This document shows positions 8,515-17,182 of a DNA stretch of 64,000 nucleotides, in pieces. Every line of letters begins with the position of its first letter. The stretch's first letter is position 1. The DNA lies in NCBI RefSeq assembly GCF_022348085.1, contig NZ_JAKRFN010000013.1, forward strand, positions 1 to 64,000. The letters run 5' to 3'. The position numbers and the translations under genes are program-made. This DNA comes from Mycobacterium sp. PSTR-4-N. Lineage in GTDB: Bacteria > Actinomycetota > Actinomycetes > Mycobacteriales > Mycobacteriaceae. The notes beneath the pieces are model-generated. The model ran no database searches, had not been told where the DNA came from, and saw only the letters and a list, made by a program, of their open reading frames with translations.

Positions 8515-9136
8515 ATGCGTCGGCGTGGCTGCGCAGCTCACGCAGGAAGTAGATCGGGAGGCCGATCATCGCGGCCGTGACGACGCCGGCGGCACCGTAG
8601 AACACCCACGAGGTGACGTCGTTGTCGACGGCCATCAGGTAGGTCGCGGTCCCGATCAGCACGTACGCAACGCCCATCGCGGCGCCGATCGAGGCTGCGC
8701 AGCGCAACGTCAGCTGTTCCACGACGGGCGACCCGGACGGGCTGGGTGCAGCCGAGACACTCTGGGCCGGAGCGACCGCGCGGATCTTCTCCGTCGGCGC
8801 GTCTGCGACCCGCGGTGGAGCGCTCCCCTGCTCACCGGAGGCTGCCGTCGGAGTCGGCTTCGACTCCCGGGGCCCCGCGTCACCGCGCGCATCTCGGCGG
8901 GCCCGCAGCAGCAACGGCACGGCGGCGAGGATCACCGCCGCCGACACCCCGATCACGACGTAGAGGAACCAGGGCGTGCCGGAGTCGCCGGACGCGGTGC
9001 GGCCGCTACCGAGGTCGACCAGTGCCACCGTCGCGGCGACACCGGCGCCCAATGCGGCGAGCCATGCGGCCGCGCAGCCGCCCAGCAGGACGCGATCCGT
9101 GCGGTCCGGGGTGTAGCGGGCAGCGGGTGTCGTCAT
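8513..9136 (-). CDS. conserved mycobacterial membrane protein (Rv2197c type)
   Basis: 207 residues, no known catalytic motif. Four hydrophobic helices appear in two pairs: residues about 18-40 and 55-76, then, after a long Pro/Ser/Ala-rich soluble linker, about 146-165 and 175-197. The linker suggests that the two hairpins flank a cytoplasmic or periplasmic loop. The ATG at 9136 lies 5 bp beyond the mmpS3 stop, so the two are probably co-transcribed from ctaC-ctaF-mmpS3. In M. tuberculosis the same order is kept, which hints at a role near the respiratory supercomplex, but this is only inferred from location. Confidence 0.8.
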   Translation of the reverse strand: MTTPAARYTPDRTDRVLLGGCAAAWLAALGAGVAATVALVDLGSGRTASGDSGTPWFLYVVIGVSAAVILAAVPLLLRARRDARGDAGPRESKPTPTAASGEQGSAPPRVADAPTEKIRAVAPAQSVSAAPSPSGSPVVEQLTLRCAASIGAAMGVAYVLIGTATYLMAVDNDVTSWVFYGAAGVVTAAMIGLPIYFLRELRSHADA

Positions 9137-9141
9137 GTCGG

Positions 9142-10008
9142 CTAGCAGTTGGTCTGCGCGGCGTTGCCGGTGTTCGAGGACAACACCGTGCCGTCGCTGG
9201 TCGTGATCGAGCAGTTGAGCCGACTGACCAGGAACAGGCTCGACGCCTGCACCGAGCCCACCTCGGACTGCGAGATCGGGGTGACGGTCAACGACCACGG
9301 GATGTACACGTTGCGTTGGGTGCGGCTGCGCCCCGAGGCGTCGGTGTAGGTCACCGTGATGATGTCGCCGGGCGCCTTGGTGCCGGTCACGGAGTAGGTG
9401 ACCTGGCGTGGGCCGGCCCGCGTCGTGGTGGGTGGTGGCGGCGGCGCTTCCGTGGTGGTCGGTGGCGGCGGGGGCGGCGGCGCCTCGGTGGGAGCCGGCT
9501 CCGGCGGAGGTTCGGTGACCGTCACCGTCTCCGGCGGGGGCGGCGGCGGTTCCTCGGTGCTCGGTGGCGGCGGGGGCGGGGGCGGCGGGGGTGTCGTGGT
9601 GGTGATCTCGTCCTGCACCGGCGGCGGAGCGCTGGTGGTCGTCTCCGGCGTCGCGAGGTTGTCGGTGTCGGTGCGTGTCACCAGGACCGACACCGACACC
9701 ACCAGCGCGATGGCGGCGATGATCGCGACGACACCGACCACCCACGGCCATCGCGGCGGATCGGGGGTCTCGCCGGTGTCGGCTGATGCGTCGTAGCTGT
9801 CGTAGTCGTAGAGCGACGATTCGGCGGGGAGGTAGGGAGGGCTGACGAACTGTTCGGATTCCGGGGCGGAGTAGGCCCGCGAGTAGTGGTCGGTCGGACC
9901 GGTGCCGGGTGCACTCGCGTCGCTGTCCGGGGCGACACCCGAGACGTCCTGGGTCGGTTCGTCGGCCGAGGACCGGTCACCCGGCTCATCGCCTCTAGGC
10001 CCGCTCAT
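9142..10008 (-). CDS. mmpS3: MmpS3-like membrane protein with poly-proline stalk
   Basis: 288 residues. An acidic cytoplasmic N-terminal region (1-90) with several Tyr residues is followed by one membrane helix (WVVGVVAIIAAIALVVSV, about 92-112). Next comes a Pro/Thr/Glu-rich stalk with runs of ten and seven Pro (about 125-200), and a compact C-terminal domain typical of MmpS proteins (VTYSVTGTKAPGDIITVTYTD...). Two Cys near the end (in RLNCSI and at the C-terminus) could form a disulfide. MmpS proteins partner MmpL transporters, yet no mmpL gene is next to it; MmpS3 is commonly orphan. The ATG at 10008 has AGAAGGA 9 nt upstream; a TTG three codons earlier is the alternative. Confidence 0.88.
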   Translation of the reverse strand: MSGPRGDEPGDRSSADEPTQDVSGVAPDSDASAPGTGPTDHYSRAYSAPESEQFVSPPYLPAESSLYDYDSYDASADTGETPDPPRWPWVVGVVAIIAAIALVVSVSVLVTRTDTDNLATPETTTSAPPPVQDEITTTTPPPPPPPPPPSTEEPPPPPPETVTVTEPPPEPAPTEAPPPPPPPTTTEAPPPPPTTTRAGPRQVTYSVTGTKAPGDIITVTYTDASGRSRTQRNVYIPWSLTVTPISQSEVGSVQASSLFLVSRLNCSITTSDGTVLSSNTGNAAQTNC

Positions 10009-10187
10009 GTGCGTCAATCCTTCTCAGCCAGCTTCTCGGGCGCCGATCACCGCCGACGGCGGCTCGCGGTGCGCCGGCAACACTACCCAACTCCGATGTC
10101 GTGGAGAGGGGCAGGAAGTCCGTCGCCGGCCAACTCATGCCGGATTGTGACCTTGCCCCGGGCTGCAGCGCCGAACGACGACAGCGG

Positions 10188-10607
10188 CTAGTGCTTCTCG
10201 GGTCCGGTGTGGTACTCGAAGACCAGCCCGGAGACCGTGGTGAGCACGAAGCAGACGCCGGCGACGATGAGCCACGGCAGCCACAGGGCCATGCCGACCG
10301 CGGTGACCGAGGCCGACAGCGCGATCATGACCGGCCACCAGCTGTGCGGGCTGTAGAAGCCCAGTTCGCCGGCGCCGTCGGCGATCTCGGCGTCTTCGTA
10401 GTCCTCGGGGCGGGTGTCCAACCGGCGGGCGACGAAGCGGAAGAACGTGCCGGTGATCAGCGTCAGGCCCGTCGTGAGGGCGAGCGCCGTGGTACCGGCC
10501 CACTCCACTCCGCCCTGGGCGAACAGCGCGGTGAGCACCGCGTACACCACCGTCGCCAGCGCGAAGAACGCCGTGAGGAACTCGAACAACCGGGCTTCGA
10601 TATGCAT
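10188..10607 (-). CDS. ctaF: aa3 cytochrome c oxidase subunit IV
   Basis: 139 residues. It is a small accessory subunit of the actinobacterial cytochrome aa3 oxidase with four hydrophobic helices (about residues 6-28, 34-56, 85-105, 108-130) and a conserved YSPHSWWP motif before the third helix. The gene starts 8 bp after the ctaC stop and is transcribed with it, so subunits II and IV are made together while subunit III (ctaE) sits with qcrCAB. The 179 bp between its end and mmpS3 contain no gene that I can support. Confidence 0.93.
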   Translation of the reverse strand: MHIEARLFEFLTAFFALATVVYAVLTALFAQGGVEWAGTTALALTTGLTLITGTFFRFVARRLDTRPEDYEDAEIADGAGELGFYSPHSWWPVMIALSASVTAVGMALWLPWLIVAGVCFVLTTVSGLVFEYHTGPEKH

Positions 10608-10615
10608 CTGCTGTC

Positions 10616-11641
10616 CTACCTGCTCGCCTGGGGCGCCTGCTCACCGCGGCGCGTGTCGAACGGCTTGGTGGTGGTTGCGACCGGCGACTGGTTGATCGCC
10701 TGCAGCGCCTCGGCGTTGGTCTTACCGGCGATGCGCTGATCCATGTAGGCCTTGAAATCGTTGGGCTCGACGACGCGCAGCTCGAAATTCATCATCGCGT
10801 GATACGTGCCGCACATCTCGGTGCAGCGGCCCACGAAGGCGCCGGTCTTGTTGATCTCGCTGACCTGGAAGACATTGTCGGAGTTGTTCGCCTTCGGATC
10901 CGGCAGCACGTCCCGCTTGAACAGGAACTCCGGCACCCAGAAGCCGTGGATCACATCGGCCGAGGCGATCTGGAACTCGATGCGCTTCCCGGACGGCACC
11001 ACCAGGACCGGGATCTCGGTCGACGAGCCGAGGGTCTCGACCTTGTCGAAGTTCAGGTAGCTACGGTCCTCGGGGTTGAGGCCGCGGATCGCGCCGACGC
11101 GCTCCTCACCGTTCTCGTAGGTGCCCTCCGGCTTGGAGGTCATCGCCTCTTTGCGGGCGTTGTCGGCGCCGTCGTAGGTGAAGGTGCCGTCACTGAAGTC
11201 GATCTTCTGGTAGCCGAACTTCCAGTTCCACTGGAATGCCGTGACGTCGACGACGACCTCGGGGTTGGGCTCCTTGTGCAGCATCCGCTCCTGCACGACG
11301 ACGGTGAAGTAGAAGAGCACCGAGATGATGAGGAACGGGGTGACCGTCAGGGCCAGCTCGAGCGGCATGTTGTAGCCGAACTGGCGGGGCAGTTCCTGGT
11401 CGCCCTTCTTCTTGCGGTGGAACACCACGGTCCAGAACAGCAGGACGTAGACGATCGCGCCGACGACCAGCGCGGCGATCATGGAACCGATCCACAGCTC
11501 ACGGTTGAGGTGCGCTTCGGGGGTGATGCCCTTGGGCCATCCCAGGGCGAGAGCATCGGACCAGCTGCATCCGCTGAGCAGGACTGTCGTCCCTCCCAGG
11601 AGCAGGGACAATGCCACCAACTTCAGGCCGCGAGCGGGCAC
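10616..11641 (-). CDS. ctaC: aa3 cytochrome c oxidase subunit II (CuA subunit)
   Basis: 341 residues. A lipoprotein signal ends in LLSGC (lipobox near residue 24), followed by two membrane helices (about 48-72 and 90-115). The C-terminal cupredoxin domain holds the dinuclear CuA site: an upstream His in VIHGFWVPE, then CTEMCGTYHAMM with both Cys, Glu, His and Met ligands. An actinobacterial insertion (about 150-200) lies before the copper domain and probably contacts QcrC. I chose the GTG at 11641 because it has GGAGG 8 nt upstream and gives a signal peptide of the correct length; the longer open frame would remove the lipobox from the N-terminus. Divergent from asnB. Confidence 0.95.
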   Translation of the reverse strand: MPARGLKLVALSLLLGGTTVLLSGCSWSDALALGWPKGITPEAHLNRELWIGSMIAALVVGAIVYVLLFWTVVFHRKKKGDQELPRQFGYNMPLELALTVTPFLIISVLFYFTVVVQERMLHKEPNPEVVVDVTAFQWNWKFGYQKIDFSDGTFTYDGADNARKEAMTSKPEGTYENGEERVGAIRGLNPEDRSYLNFDKVETLGSSTEIPVLVVPSGKRIEFQIASADVIHGFWVPEFLFKRDVLPDPKANNSDNVFQVSEINKTGAFVGRCTEMCGTYHAMMNFELRVVEPNDFKAYMDQRIAGKTNAEALQAINQSPVATTTKPFDTRRGEQAPQASR

Positions 11642-11799
11642 GTTGGCGCCTCCTACCAAGTCGATCGACCGCCGGACGGTCAGACGGCTGCATTGAATAC
11701 TACGCAGCGTAGACCACGCTTCCCGAGCAGTTCCATGCGACCGGGGCAATGTCAGGAAGTGCCCACCCACGCCGGTCCGAGAGCGCCCGGACGATCAGA

Positions 11800-11805
11800 C
11801 ATACT
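11800..11805 (+). promoter_or_regulatory. -10 hexamer CATACT for asnB
   Basis: CATACT ends 6 nt before the GTG at 11812, so the transcript is probably leaderless. Confidence 0.4.
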
Positions 11806-11811
11806 GGCGCG

Positions 11812-13743
11812 GTGTGCGGACTGCTGGCGTTGGTGACCGATCCTGCCCATGACGTCTCCCCCAGCCTCGTCGACGCCGTCTCCGGCGCCAGCCATCTGAT
11901 GCGTCATCGGGGTCCCGACGAGCCCGGGACCTGGAACGACGACCGCGTGGTGCTCGGCTTCAACCGGCTCTCGATCATCGACATCGCCCACAGCCATCAG
12001 CCGTTGCGCTGGGGTCCGGCCGAGGCTCCGCAGCGCTACGCGCTGGTGTTCAACGGTGAGATCTACAACTACCTCGAGCTGAGGGAGGCCCTGGCCGCCG
12101 AGCACGGCGCCGTCTTCCACACCGACGGGGACGGCGAGGCCATCGTCGCCGCCTACCACCACTGGGGCGCTGAGGCGCTCACCCGCCTTCGCGGGATGTT
12201 CGCGTTCGCGCTGTGGGACACCGTCACCGAGGAGCTGTTCTGCGCCCGCGATCCCTTCGGCATCAAACCGCTGTACATGGCCACCGGCCCGGGCGGCACG
12301 GCCGTGGGCAGCGAGAAGAAGTGCCTCCTCGACATGGCCGGGCAGCTCGGTGTCGACCTGAGCATCGACGAGCGCGCCGTGCAGCACTACACCGTGCTGC
12401 AGTACGTCCCGGAGCCCGAGACGCTGCAGCGCGGTATCCGGCGGCTCGAATCGGGCAGCTACGCACGGGTGCGGCCGGGCGCGGCACCCGAAGTGACCCG
12501 CTACTTCACGCCGCGCTTCGCAGCCGTGCCTTTCGTGGCGGGGCGCGAGCAGTCACGGTACGACGAGATCACCGCGGTGCTCGAGGACTCGGTGGCCAAG
12601 CACATGCGTGCCGACGTCACCGTCGGGTCGTTCCTGTCGGGCGGCATCGACTCCACGGCGATCGCGGCACTGGCGATGCGCCACAACCCGCGGCTGATCA
12701 CGTTCACCACCGGTTTCGAGCGCGCCGGCTTCTCGGAGGTCGACGTCGCGGTCGCGTCGGCCGAGGCGATCGGTGCCCGGCACGTCACCAAGGTGGTCAG
12801 CCAGGCCGAGTTCGTCGACGCGCTGCCCGAGATCGTCTGGTATCTGGACGAACCAGTGGCCGACCCGGCGCTGGTGCCGCTGTTCTTCATCGCCCGGGAG
12901 GCCCGCAAGCACGTCAAGGTGGTGCTCTCGGGTGAGGGCGCCGACGAACTGTTCGGCGGCTACACGATCTACCGCGAGCCGCTGTCGCTGAAGCCGTTCG
13001 ACTATCTGCCGCGGGGTGTGCGCAGGTCGGTCGGCCGGATGGCCGGCCCACTGCCCGAGGGGATGCGGGGCAAGAGTCTGCTGCACCGCGGCTCGCTGAC
13101 GCTCGAGGAGCGCTACTACGGCAATGCGCGCAGTTTCTCCGATGCACAGCTGCGCGCGGTGCTGGCGCGGTTCCGGCCCGAGTGGACGCACACCGATGTG
13201 ACCGCGCCGGTGTATGCGCAGTCCGTCGGCTGGGACCCGGTCGCGCGGATGCAGCACATCGACCTGTTCACCTGGCTGCGCGGCGACATCCTGGTCAAGG
13301 CCGACAAGATGACGATGGCGAACTCGCTGGAGCTGCGGGTGCCGTTCCTCGACCCGGAGGTGTTCGCCGTCGCATCACGCTTGCCCTATGACCAGAAGAT
13401 CACCCGGTCGACGACCAAGTACGCGCTGCGCAAGGCGCTGGAACCGGTCATCCCCGCCCATGTGCTGCATCGCCCCAAGCTCGGCTTCCCGGTACCCATC
13501 CGTCATTGGCTGCGCGCCGGCGAGCTGCTGGACTGGGCGTACGGGATGATCGCGACATCGGGTGCCGGGGATCTGCTCGATCTGTCGGCGGTGCGCGCGA
13601 TGCTCGACGAACACCGCACGGGCGCCGCCGATCACAGCCGCCGGCTGTGGACGGTGTTGATCTTCATGCTGTGGCACGCGATCTTCATCGAGCACAGCGT
13701 GACGCCGACGATCAGCGAGCCGACGTACCCGGTTCAGCTCTAG
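11812..13743 (+). CDS. asnB: glutamine-dependent asparagine synthetase
   Basis: 643 residues. It makes asparagine from aspartate, ATP and glutamine. With the GTG at 11812 as start, Cys2 becomes the glutaminase nucleophile (MCGLLALV after processing), which fixes this start. The N-terminal Ntn-hydrolase domain (to about 210) contains RHRGPDEPG and FNGEIYNY; the synthetase domain has the PP-loop SGGIDSTAIA (about 278-287) and the GEGADELFGGY pyrophosphate region. In M. tuberculosis the equivalent gene (Rv2201) also contributes to amidation and stress tolerance. Its TAG stop shares a CTAG with the stop codon of the convergent adenosine kinase gene. Confidence 0.95.
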   Translation: MCGLLALVTDPAHDVSPSLVDAVSGASHLMRHRGPDEPGTWNDDRVVLGFNRLSIIDIAHSHQPLRWGPAEAPQRYALVFNGEIYNYLELREALAAEHGAVFHTDGDGEAIVAAYHHWGAEALTRLRGMFAFALWDTVTEELFCARDPFGIKPLYMATGPGGTAVGSEKKCLLDMAGQLGVDLSIDERAVQHYTVLQYVPEPETLQRGIRRLESGSYARVRPGAAPEVTRYFTPRFAAVPFVAGREQSRYDEITAVLEDSVAKHMRADVTVGSFLSGGIDSTAIAALAMRHNPRLITFTTGFERAGFSEVDVAVASAEAIGARHVTKVVSQAEFVDALPEIVWYLDEPVADPALVPLFFIAREARKHVKVVLSGEGADELFGGYTIYREPLSLKPFDYLPRGVRRSVGRMAGPLPEGMRGKSLLHRGSLTLEERYYGNARSFSDAQLRAVLARFRPEWTHTDVTAPVYAQSVGWDPVARMQHIDLFTWLRGDILVKADKMTMANSLELRVPFLDPEVFAVASRLPYDQKITRSTTKYALRKALEPVIPAHVLHRPKLGFPVPIRHWLRAGELLDWAYGMIATSGAGDLLDLSAVRAMLDEHRTGAADHSRRLWTVLIFMLWHAIFIEHSVTPTISEPTYPVQL

Positions 13744-14714
13744 GCGAGCGCCGAAGCGATCTCGCGGCCGGCGTCGTCGCCGTAGGCATCGGTGAGCCGC
13801 GTGATCGCGTCGTCCCGATCCCACGTCCACTCCTGCGGGCCGGGCGCCTCCAGCACCAACGTCGCGACCAGCGAGGCCAGCTGCGCGGCTCGCTCCAGGG
13901 ACAGGCCGGCGTCACGGCCGGTGAGGAAGCCCGCGCGGAACGCATCGCCGATGCCCGTCGGGTCCTCGCGACGACGCTCCGGCACGACGTCGACGTGGAC
14001 GAACGTGCCGTCCCGGCCCACCAGGTCGACTCCCTTCTCCCCCAGCGTGGTGACCCGCAGCTGGATCTGCTGCATCACCTCGGCCTCCGACCACCCGGAC
14101 TTCTGGAGCAGCAGATCCCACTCGTAGTCGTTGGTGAACAGGTAGGTGGCGCCGTCGATCAACCGCCGGATCTCGTCACCCGACAGCCGGGCGAGCTGCT
14201 GGCTCGGGTCGGCGGCGAACGCCAGGCCCAGCGAGCGGCATTCCTCGGTGTAGAGGAACATCGCCTCGGGATCGTTCGCCCCGATGATCACCAGATCCGG
14301 TGTGCCCGTGCGGGTCACGACATCGGCGAGCTTGATGTTGCGGGATTCCGACATGGCGCCGGGATAGAACGACGCGATCTGCGCCATGTCCTCGTCGGTG
14401 GTGCAGACGAAGCGCGCCGTGTAGGCGGACTCCGACACCAGCACCGCATCGCAGTTGACGCCGGCTCCGGTCAGCCACTCGCGGTAGTCGTCGAAGTCGG
14501 CGCCGACCGCGCCGATCAGCGTCGGCTGCCCGCCGAGCACGCCCATCGCGTAGGCCATGTTTCCGGCGACCCCGCCGCGGTGCATCACCAGATCGTCGAC
14601 CAGGAAGCTCAGCGACACCTTCTGCAGGTGGTCGGCCAGCAGCTGCTCGGAGAAGCGGCCGGGGAAGCGCATCAGATGATCGGTGGCGATCGATCCGGTC
14701 ACGGCAATGGTCAC
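13740..14714 (-). CDS. adoK: adenosine kinase, PfkB family
   Basis: 324 residues. It phosphorylates adenosine to AMP in purine salvage; the mycobacterial enzyme is of the ribokinase/PfkB type. Visible motifs are HRGGVAGNMAYAMG near residue 45 (PfkB signature 1, sugar binding) and EDPTGIGDAFRAGF near 250 (anion hole with the catalytic Asp in GDAF). The GTG at 14714 is preceded by a GAAGGG ribosome site and, on the minus strand, a TAGGGT hexamer at 14745-14750, giving a leader of about 24 nt. The last four bases overlap asnB. It could be misread as a fructokinase, but the motif spacing and position match Rv2202c. Confidence 0.92.
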   Translation of the reverse strand: MTIAVTGSIATDHLMRFPGRFSEQLLADHLQKVSLSFLVDDLVMHRGGVAGNMAYAMGVLGGQPTLIGAVGADFDDYREWLTGAGVNCDAVLVSESAYTARFVCTTDEDMAQIASFYPGAMSESRNIKLADVVTRTGTPDLVIIGANDPEAMFLYTEECRSLGLAFAADPSQQLARLSGDEIRRLIDGATYLFTNDYEWDLLLQKSGWSEAEVMQQIQLRVTTLGEKGVDLVGRDGTFVHVDVVPERRREDPTGIGDAFRAGFLTGRDAGLSLERAAQLASLVATLVLEAPGPQEWTWDRDDAITRLTDAYGDDAGREIASALA

Positions 14715-14890
14715 GCAGTCACACCCTTCGTGAAGTCGTCAGACACCCTAGCTGGGCCTCGTCGGCAGGCTCTTCGCCTACCGGAGCAGCCTGCGCACGT
14801 GCGCTAACCTGCCTATGAGCCCTCAGTGGGCCACTGTAGAGGCAACACAATCCACACACGCAATCCATCGACCTGCCCGGGAGTTCATGT

Positions 14891-15547
14891 ATGACTGGTC
14901 CTTACCCGCCCCACTACGGAGCTGGACCAGCAGGACCGCAGGACTACCCCGGGGGTTACGGACAGTCCCAGCCCCAGCCCTATCCGGACGCGGGCTTCGC
15001 CGCCGCCTATCCCGGCGCGCTTCCGCCGCCCGTGCCCTATCCCCCGCGCAGACGGCGCTGGCTGGCGATCGTGGCCGCTGTCGTCGCGGTGCTCGTGGTG
15101 GCCGGCGTCGTCACCGCCATCGTCCTGACGCGCGGCTCGGGCGACAGCTCTCCCAGCGGCGCACTGACCGAAGCGTCGGCACGGACCGCGATCCAGGATT
15201 ATCTCGACGCGCTGTCGGGCGGCGACGCCGAGACGGTGGCGCGACACAGCCTGTGCGGATTGTTCGACGCGGTCAAGGAGCGCCGGTCGGATCTCGCGTT
15301 GGCGAGCCTGTCCAGCGACGCATTCCGCAAGCAGTACAGCAGCGCTCAGGTGACCTCGATCGACAAGATGGTCCTCTCGTCGCCGACGCAGGCGCAGGTG
15401 CTGTTCACGATGAAGGTGACGCCGCAGAGCCGGTCGTCACGAAACCAGCCCGCCGATGCCGACGAGCAAGCGATCGCGCAGCTGGTCTCGGTCGACAACG
15501 ACGTGCTGGTGTGCTCCTACCTGCCGCGCACGGCAGGCCAGTACTAG
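14891..15547 (+). CDS. conserved mycobacterial single-pass membrane protein (Rv2203 type)
   Basis: 218 residues. The N-terminal 50 residues are Pro/Gly/Tyr/Gln-rich and probably disordered in the cytoplasm. A basic RRRR precedes a single membrane helix (LAIVAAVVAVLVVAGVVTAIVL, about 58-79), and the C-terminal 130 residues form an extracytoplasmic domain that resembles the DUF4878/NTF2-like lumazine fold (ASARTAIQDYLDALSGGDAETVARHSLC). The ATG at 14891 has GGGAG 7 nt upstream. A TAACCT at 14805-14810 may drive it with a leader of about 75 nt. Function unknown. Its stop lies one base from the convergent Fe-S carrier gene. Confidence 0.85.
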   Translation: MTGPYPPHYGAGPAGPQDYPGGYGQSQPQPYPDAGFAAAYPGALPPPVPYPPRRRRWLAIVAAVVAVLVVAGVVTAIVLTRGSGDSSPSGALTEASARTAIQDYLDALSGGDAETVARHSLCGLFDAVKERRSDLALASLSSDAFRKQYSSAQVTSIDKMVLSSPTQAQVLFTMKVTPQSRSSRNQPADADEQAIAQLVSVDNDVLVCSYLPRTAGQY

Positions 15548-15548
15548 G

Positions 15549-15926
15549 TCAGTTGAAGGAATCGCCGCAGGCGCACGAGCCGGTGGCGTTGGGGTTGTCG
15601 ATGGTGAACCCCTGCTTCTCGATCGTGTCGACGAAGTCGATGCTGGCACCCTGCACGTACGGCGCGCTCATCCGGTCCACGGTGAGGTTGACCCCGCCGA
15701 ACTCGACGGTGAGATCGCCGTCGAGGGTGCGGTCGTCGAAGAACAGGTTGTAACGCAGCCCTGCACAGCCGCCCGGCTGCACCGCGATCCGCAGCGCCAG
15801 GTCGTCGCGACCCTCCTGGTCGAGCAGTGCCTTCGCCTTGGACGCCGCGGCCTCGGTCAGGATCACGCCGTGTTGGGTGTCGGTGGCCTGTCCTGCCTGC
15901 ACTGCCGACTCGTCCTGAACAGTCAT
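15549..15926 (-). CDS. HesB/IscA/ErpA-family iron-sulfur carrier
   Basis: 125 residues. An A-type carrier that holds a [2Fe-2S] or [4Fe-4S] cluster and passes it to apo-proteins. The three invariant cysteines are C54 (PGGCAG) and C118 and C120 (GSCACGDSF), in the usual C-x(~63)-C-x-C layout. The start at 15926 has CAGGAG 5 nt upstream. The first 15 residues are a loose extension. Equivalent to Rv2204c. Nearby genes needing Fe-S include qcrA and lipA, though both are in separate operons; the client proteins cannot be read from the sequence. Confidence 0.93.
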   Translation of the reverse strand: MTVQDESAVQAGQATDTQHGVILTEAAASKAKALLDQEGRDDLALRIAVQPGGCAGLRYNLFFDDRTLDGDLTVEFGGVNLTVDRMSAPYVQGASIDFVDTIEKQGFTIDNPNATGSCACGDSFN

Positions 15927-16016
15927 GAATACTCCTGTGTGGGATGTTCGTGGGTGAGGCCCGAACGCCGTGACCCCACGCGTTCAACGGTACCTTGTCG
16001 CGGCGCTATTCCCCAT

Positions 16017-17078
16017 CTACGTCCAGGTTGCCGCGACCGCGGCGGCCAGGCCGGTGAGCTGCTCGGCGGCGTCGTCGATGGCTCGACGCACGGATCCGGC
16101 GTGCTCGGCGACCGCGTGCGCGGCGGCGATGCCGGCCTCGCTGCGTTCGGCGTCAGTCAGCGTCACCTGACCGGCCATGACCAGCACCGGCACGCCCCGC
16201 CGGCCCGCTCCCGCTGCCAGTGCGCTGACCACCTTGCCGTGCAGCGACTGGTCGTCGAAGCGGCCCTCACCGGTGATGACCAGGTCCGCGGCGTCCAGAT
16301 CCGCGTCCAGCCGGGTGTGCGAGGCGATGATCGCCGCTCCGGATTCGCGTCGCGCCCCCAGCGCGAGCAGCGCCGCGCCCAGTCCGCCCGCCGCACCCGC
16401 CCCGGGCTCGTCCCGGATCGCTGCGCCCGCGGCGTCCTCCAGCTGCCGGGCCCATGCGGCCAGCCGCTGTTCCAGCAGCTCGACGGTGGCGGGGTCGGCA
16501 CCCTTCTGCGGTCCGAACACCGCCGCGGCACCGCGCGCGCCGAGCAGCGGATGTTCGACGTCACTGGCGGCGACCAGCTCGACATCGGCCAGCAGCTCGC
16601 GGGCGGCGGCCAAGCCGCCGAGCGCCTCGATCATGCCGCGGCCGCCGTCGGTGCTGCCGCTGCCACCGAGCCCGACGACGATGCGGCGTGCGCCCGCATC
16701 CAGGGCGGCCGCGATGAGCGCCCCGACCCCGCGGGTGTGGGCGTCGACGGCGGTGCGCACGGTGGGCGTTCCGCCGAGCAGGGCGAGGCCGCACGCCTGG
16801 GCGCATTCGATGTAGGCGGTCGCCGGGGGGCCGGGGTCGAACACCCAGTCGGCGTCGACGTCGGCGCTCAACGGACCGCTCACCCGTTCGGTGCGCCGCT
16901 CGCCCAGCCGGCTGGCCAGGACGTCGACGAAGCCGGGTCCGCCGTCGGACTGCGGCGCCAGGATCAGCCGGTCCTGCGGGCGCGAGCGGGCCCATCCTGT
17001 CGCGACGGCGCGAGCCGCCTCGACGGCAGTGAGGCTGTCGCCGAACGAGTCCGGCGCGATCAGGACGGTCCGGGTCAT
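16017..17078 (-). CDS. glycerate kinase (GckA/GlxK family)
   Basis: About 353 residues from the ATG at 17078; an ATG at 17102 would add eight. Glycerate 2-kinase of the GK-II (GlxK) family, which phosphorylates D-glycerate in glyoxylate or serine catabolism. Recognisable features are VLIAPDSFGDSL at the start, QSDGGPGF, the glycine-rich LGGSGSTDGGRG near the middle, FGPQKGA and TGEGRFDDQSLHGK, all typical of the family. It stands alone, with 90 bp to the Fe-S carrier gene and 104 bp to the divergent membrane protein gene. Corresponds to Rv2205c by order and length. Confidence 0.9.
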   Translation of the reverse strand: MTRTVLIAPDSFGDSLTAVEAARAVATGWARSRPQDRLILAPQSDGGPGFVDVLASRLGERRTERVSGPLSADVDADWVFDPGPPATAYIECAQACGLALLGGTPTVRTAVDAHTRGVGALIAAALDAGARRIVVGLGGSGSTDGGRGMIEALGGLAAARELLADVELVAASDVEHPLLGARGAAAVFGPQKGADPATVELLEQRLAAWARQLEDAAGAAIRDEPGAGAAGGLGAALLALGARRESGAAIIASHTRLDADLDAADLVITGEGRFDDQSLHGKVVSALAAGAGRRGVPVLVMAGQVTLTDAERSEAGIAAAHAVAEHAGSVRRAIDDAAEQLTGLAAAVAATWT

Positions 17079-17169
17079 CGCCCGGTTCGTCTCAGCAGAC
17101 ATCTTCGGAAGATTAAGTCGGTGCCGGAGGTGGCGCACGGCGGGCTACGTCATGCCGGCACCCGCGAAG

Positions 17170-17175
17170 TAACCT
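17170..17175 (+). promoter_or_regulatory. -10 hexamer TAACCT for DUF3043 gene
   Basis: TAACCT fits TAnnnT and ends 7 nt before the GTG at 17183, indicating a leaderless message. Confidence 0.5.
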
Positions 17176-17182
17176 GGCACAT

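Noticed and set aside
9398..9796. Gly/Val-rich open frame opposite the mmpS3 proline stalk
   Set aside because: It is the complement of the Pro-rich codons (CCN to GGN). No independent start signal or domain.
14815..15753. Plus-strand open frame with a leaderless-looking ATG after TAACCT, overlapping the Rv2203-type gene in another frame
   Set aside because: After the first 25 codons it is only a shifted reading of the membrane-protein gene, rich in Arg/Ala. TAACCT is better taken as the promoter of the real gene at 14891.
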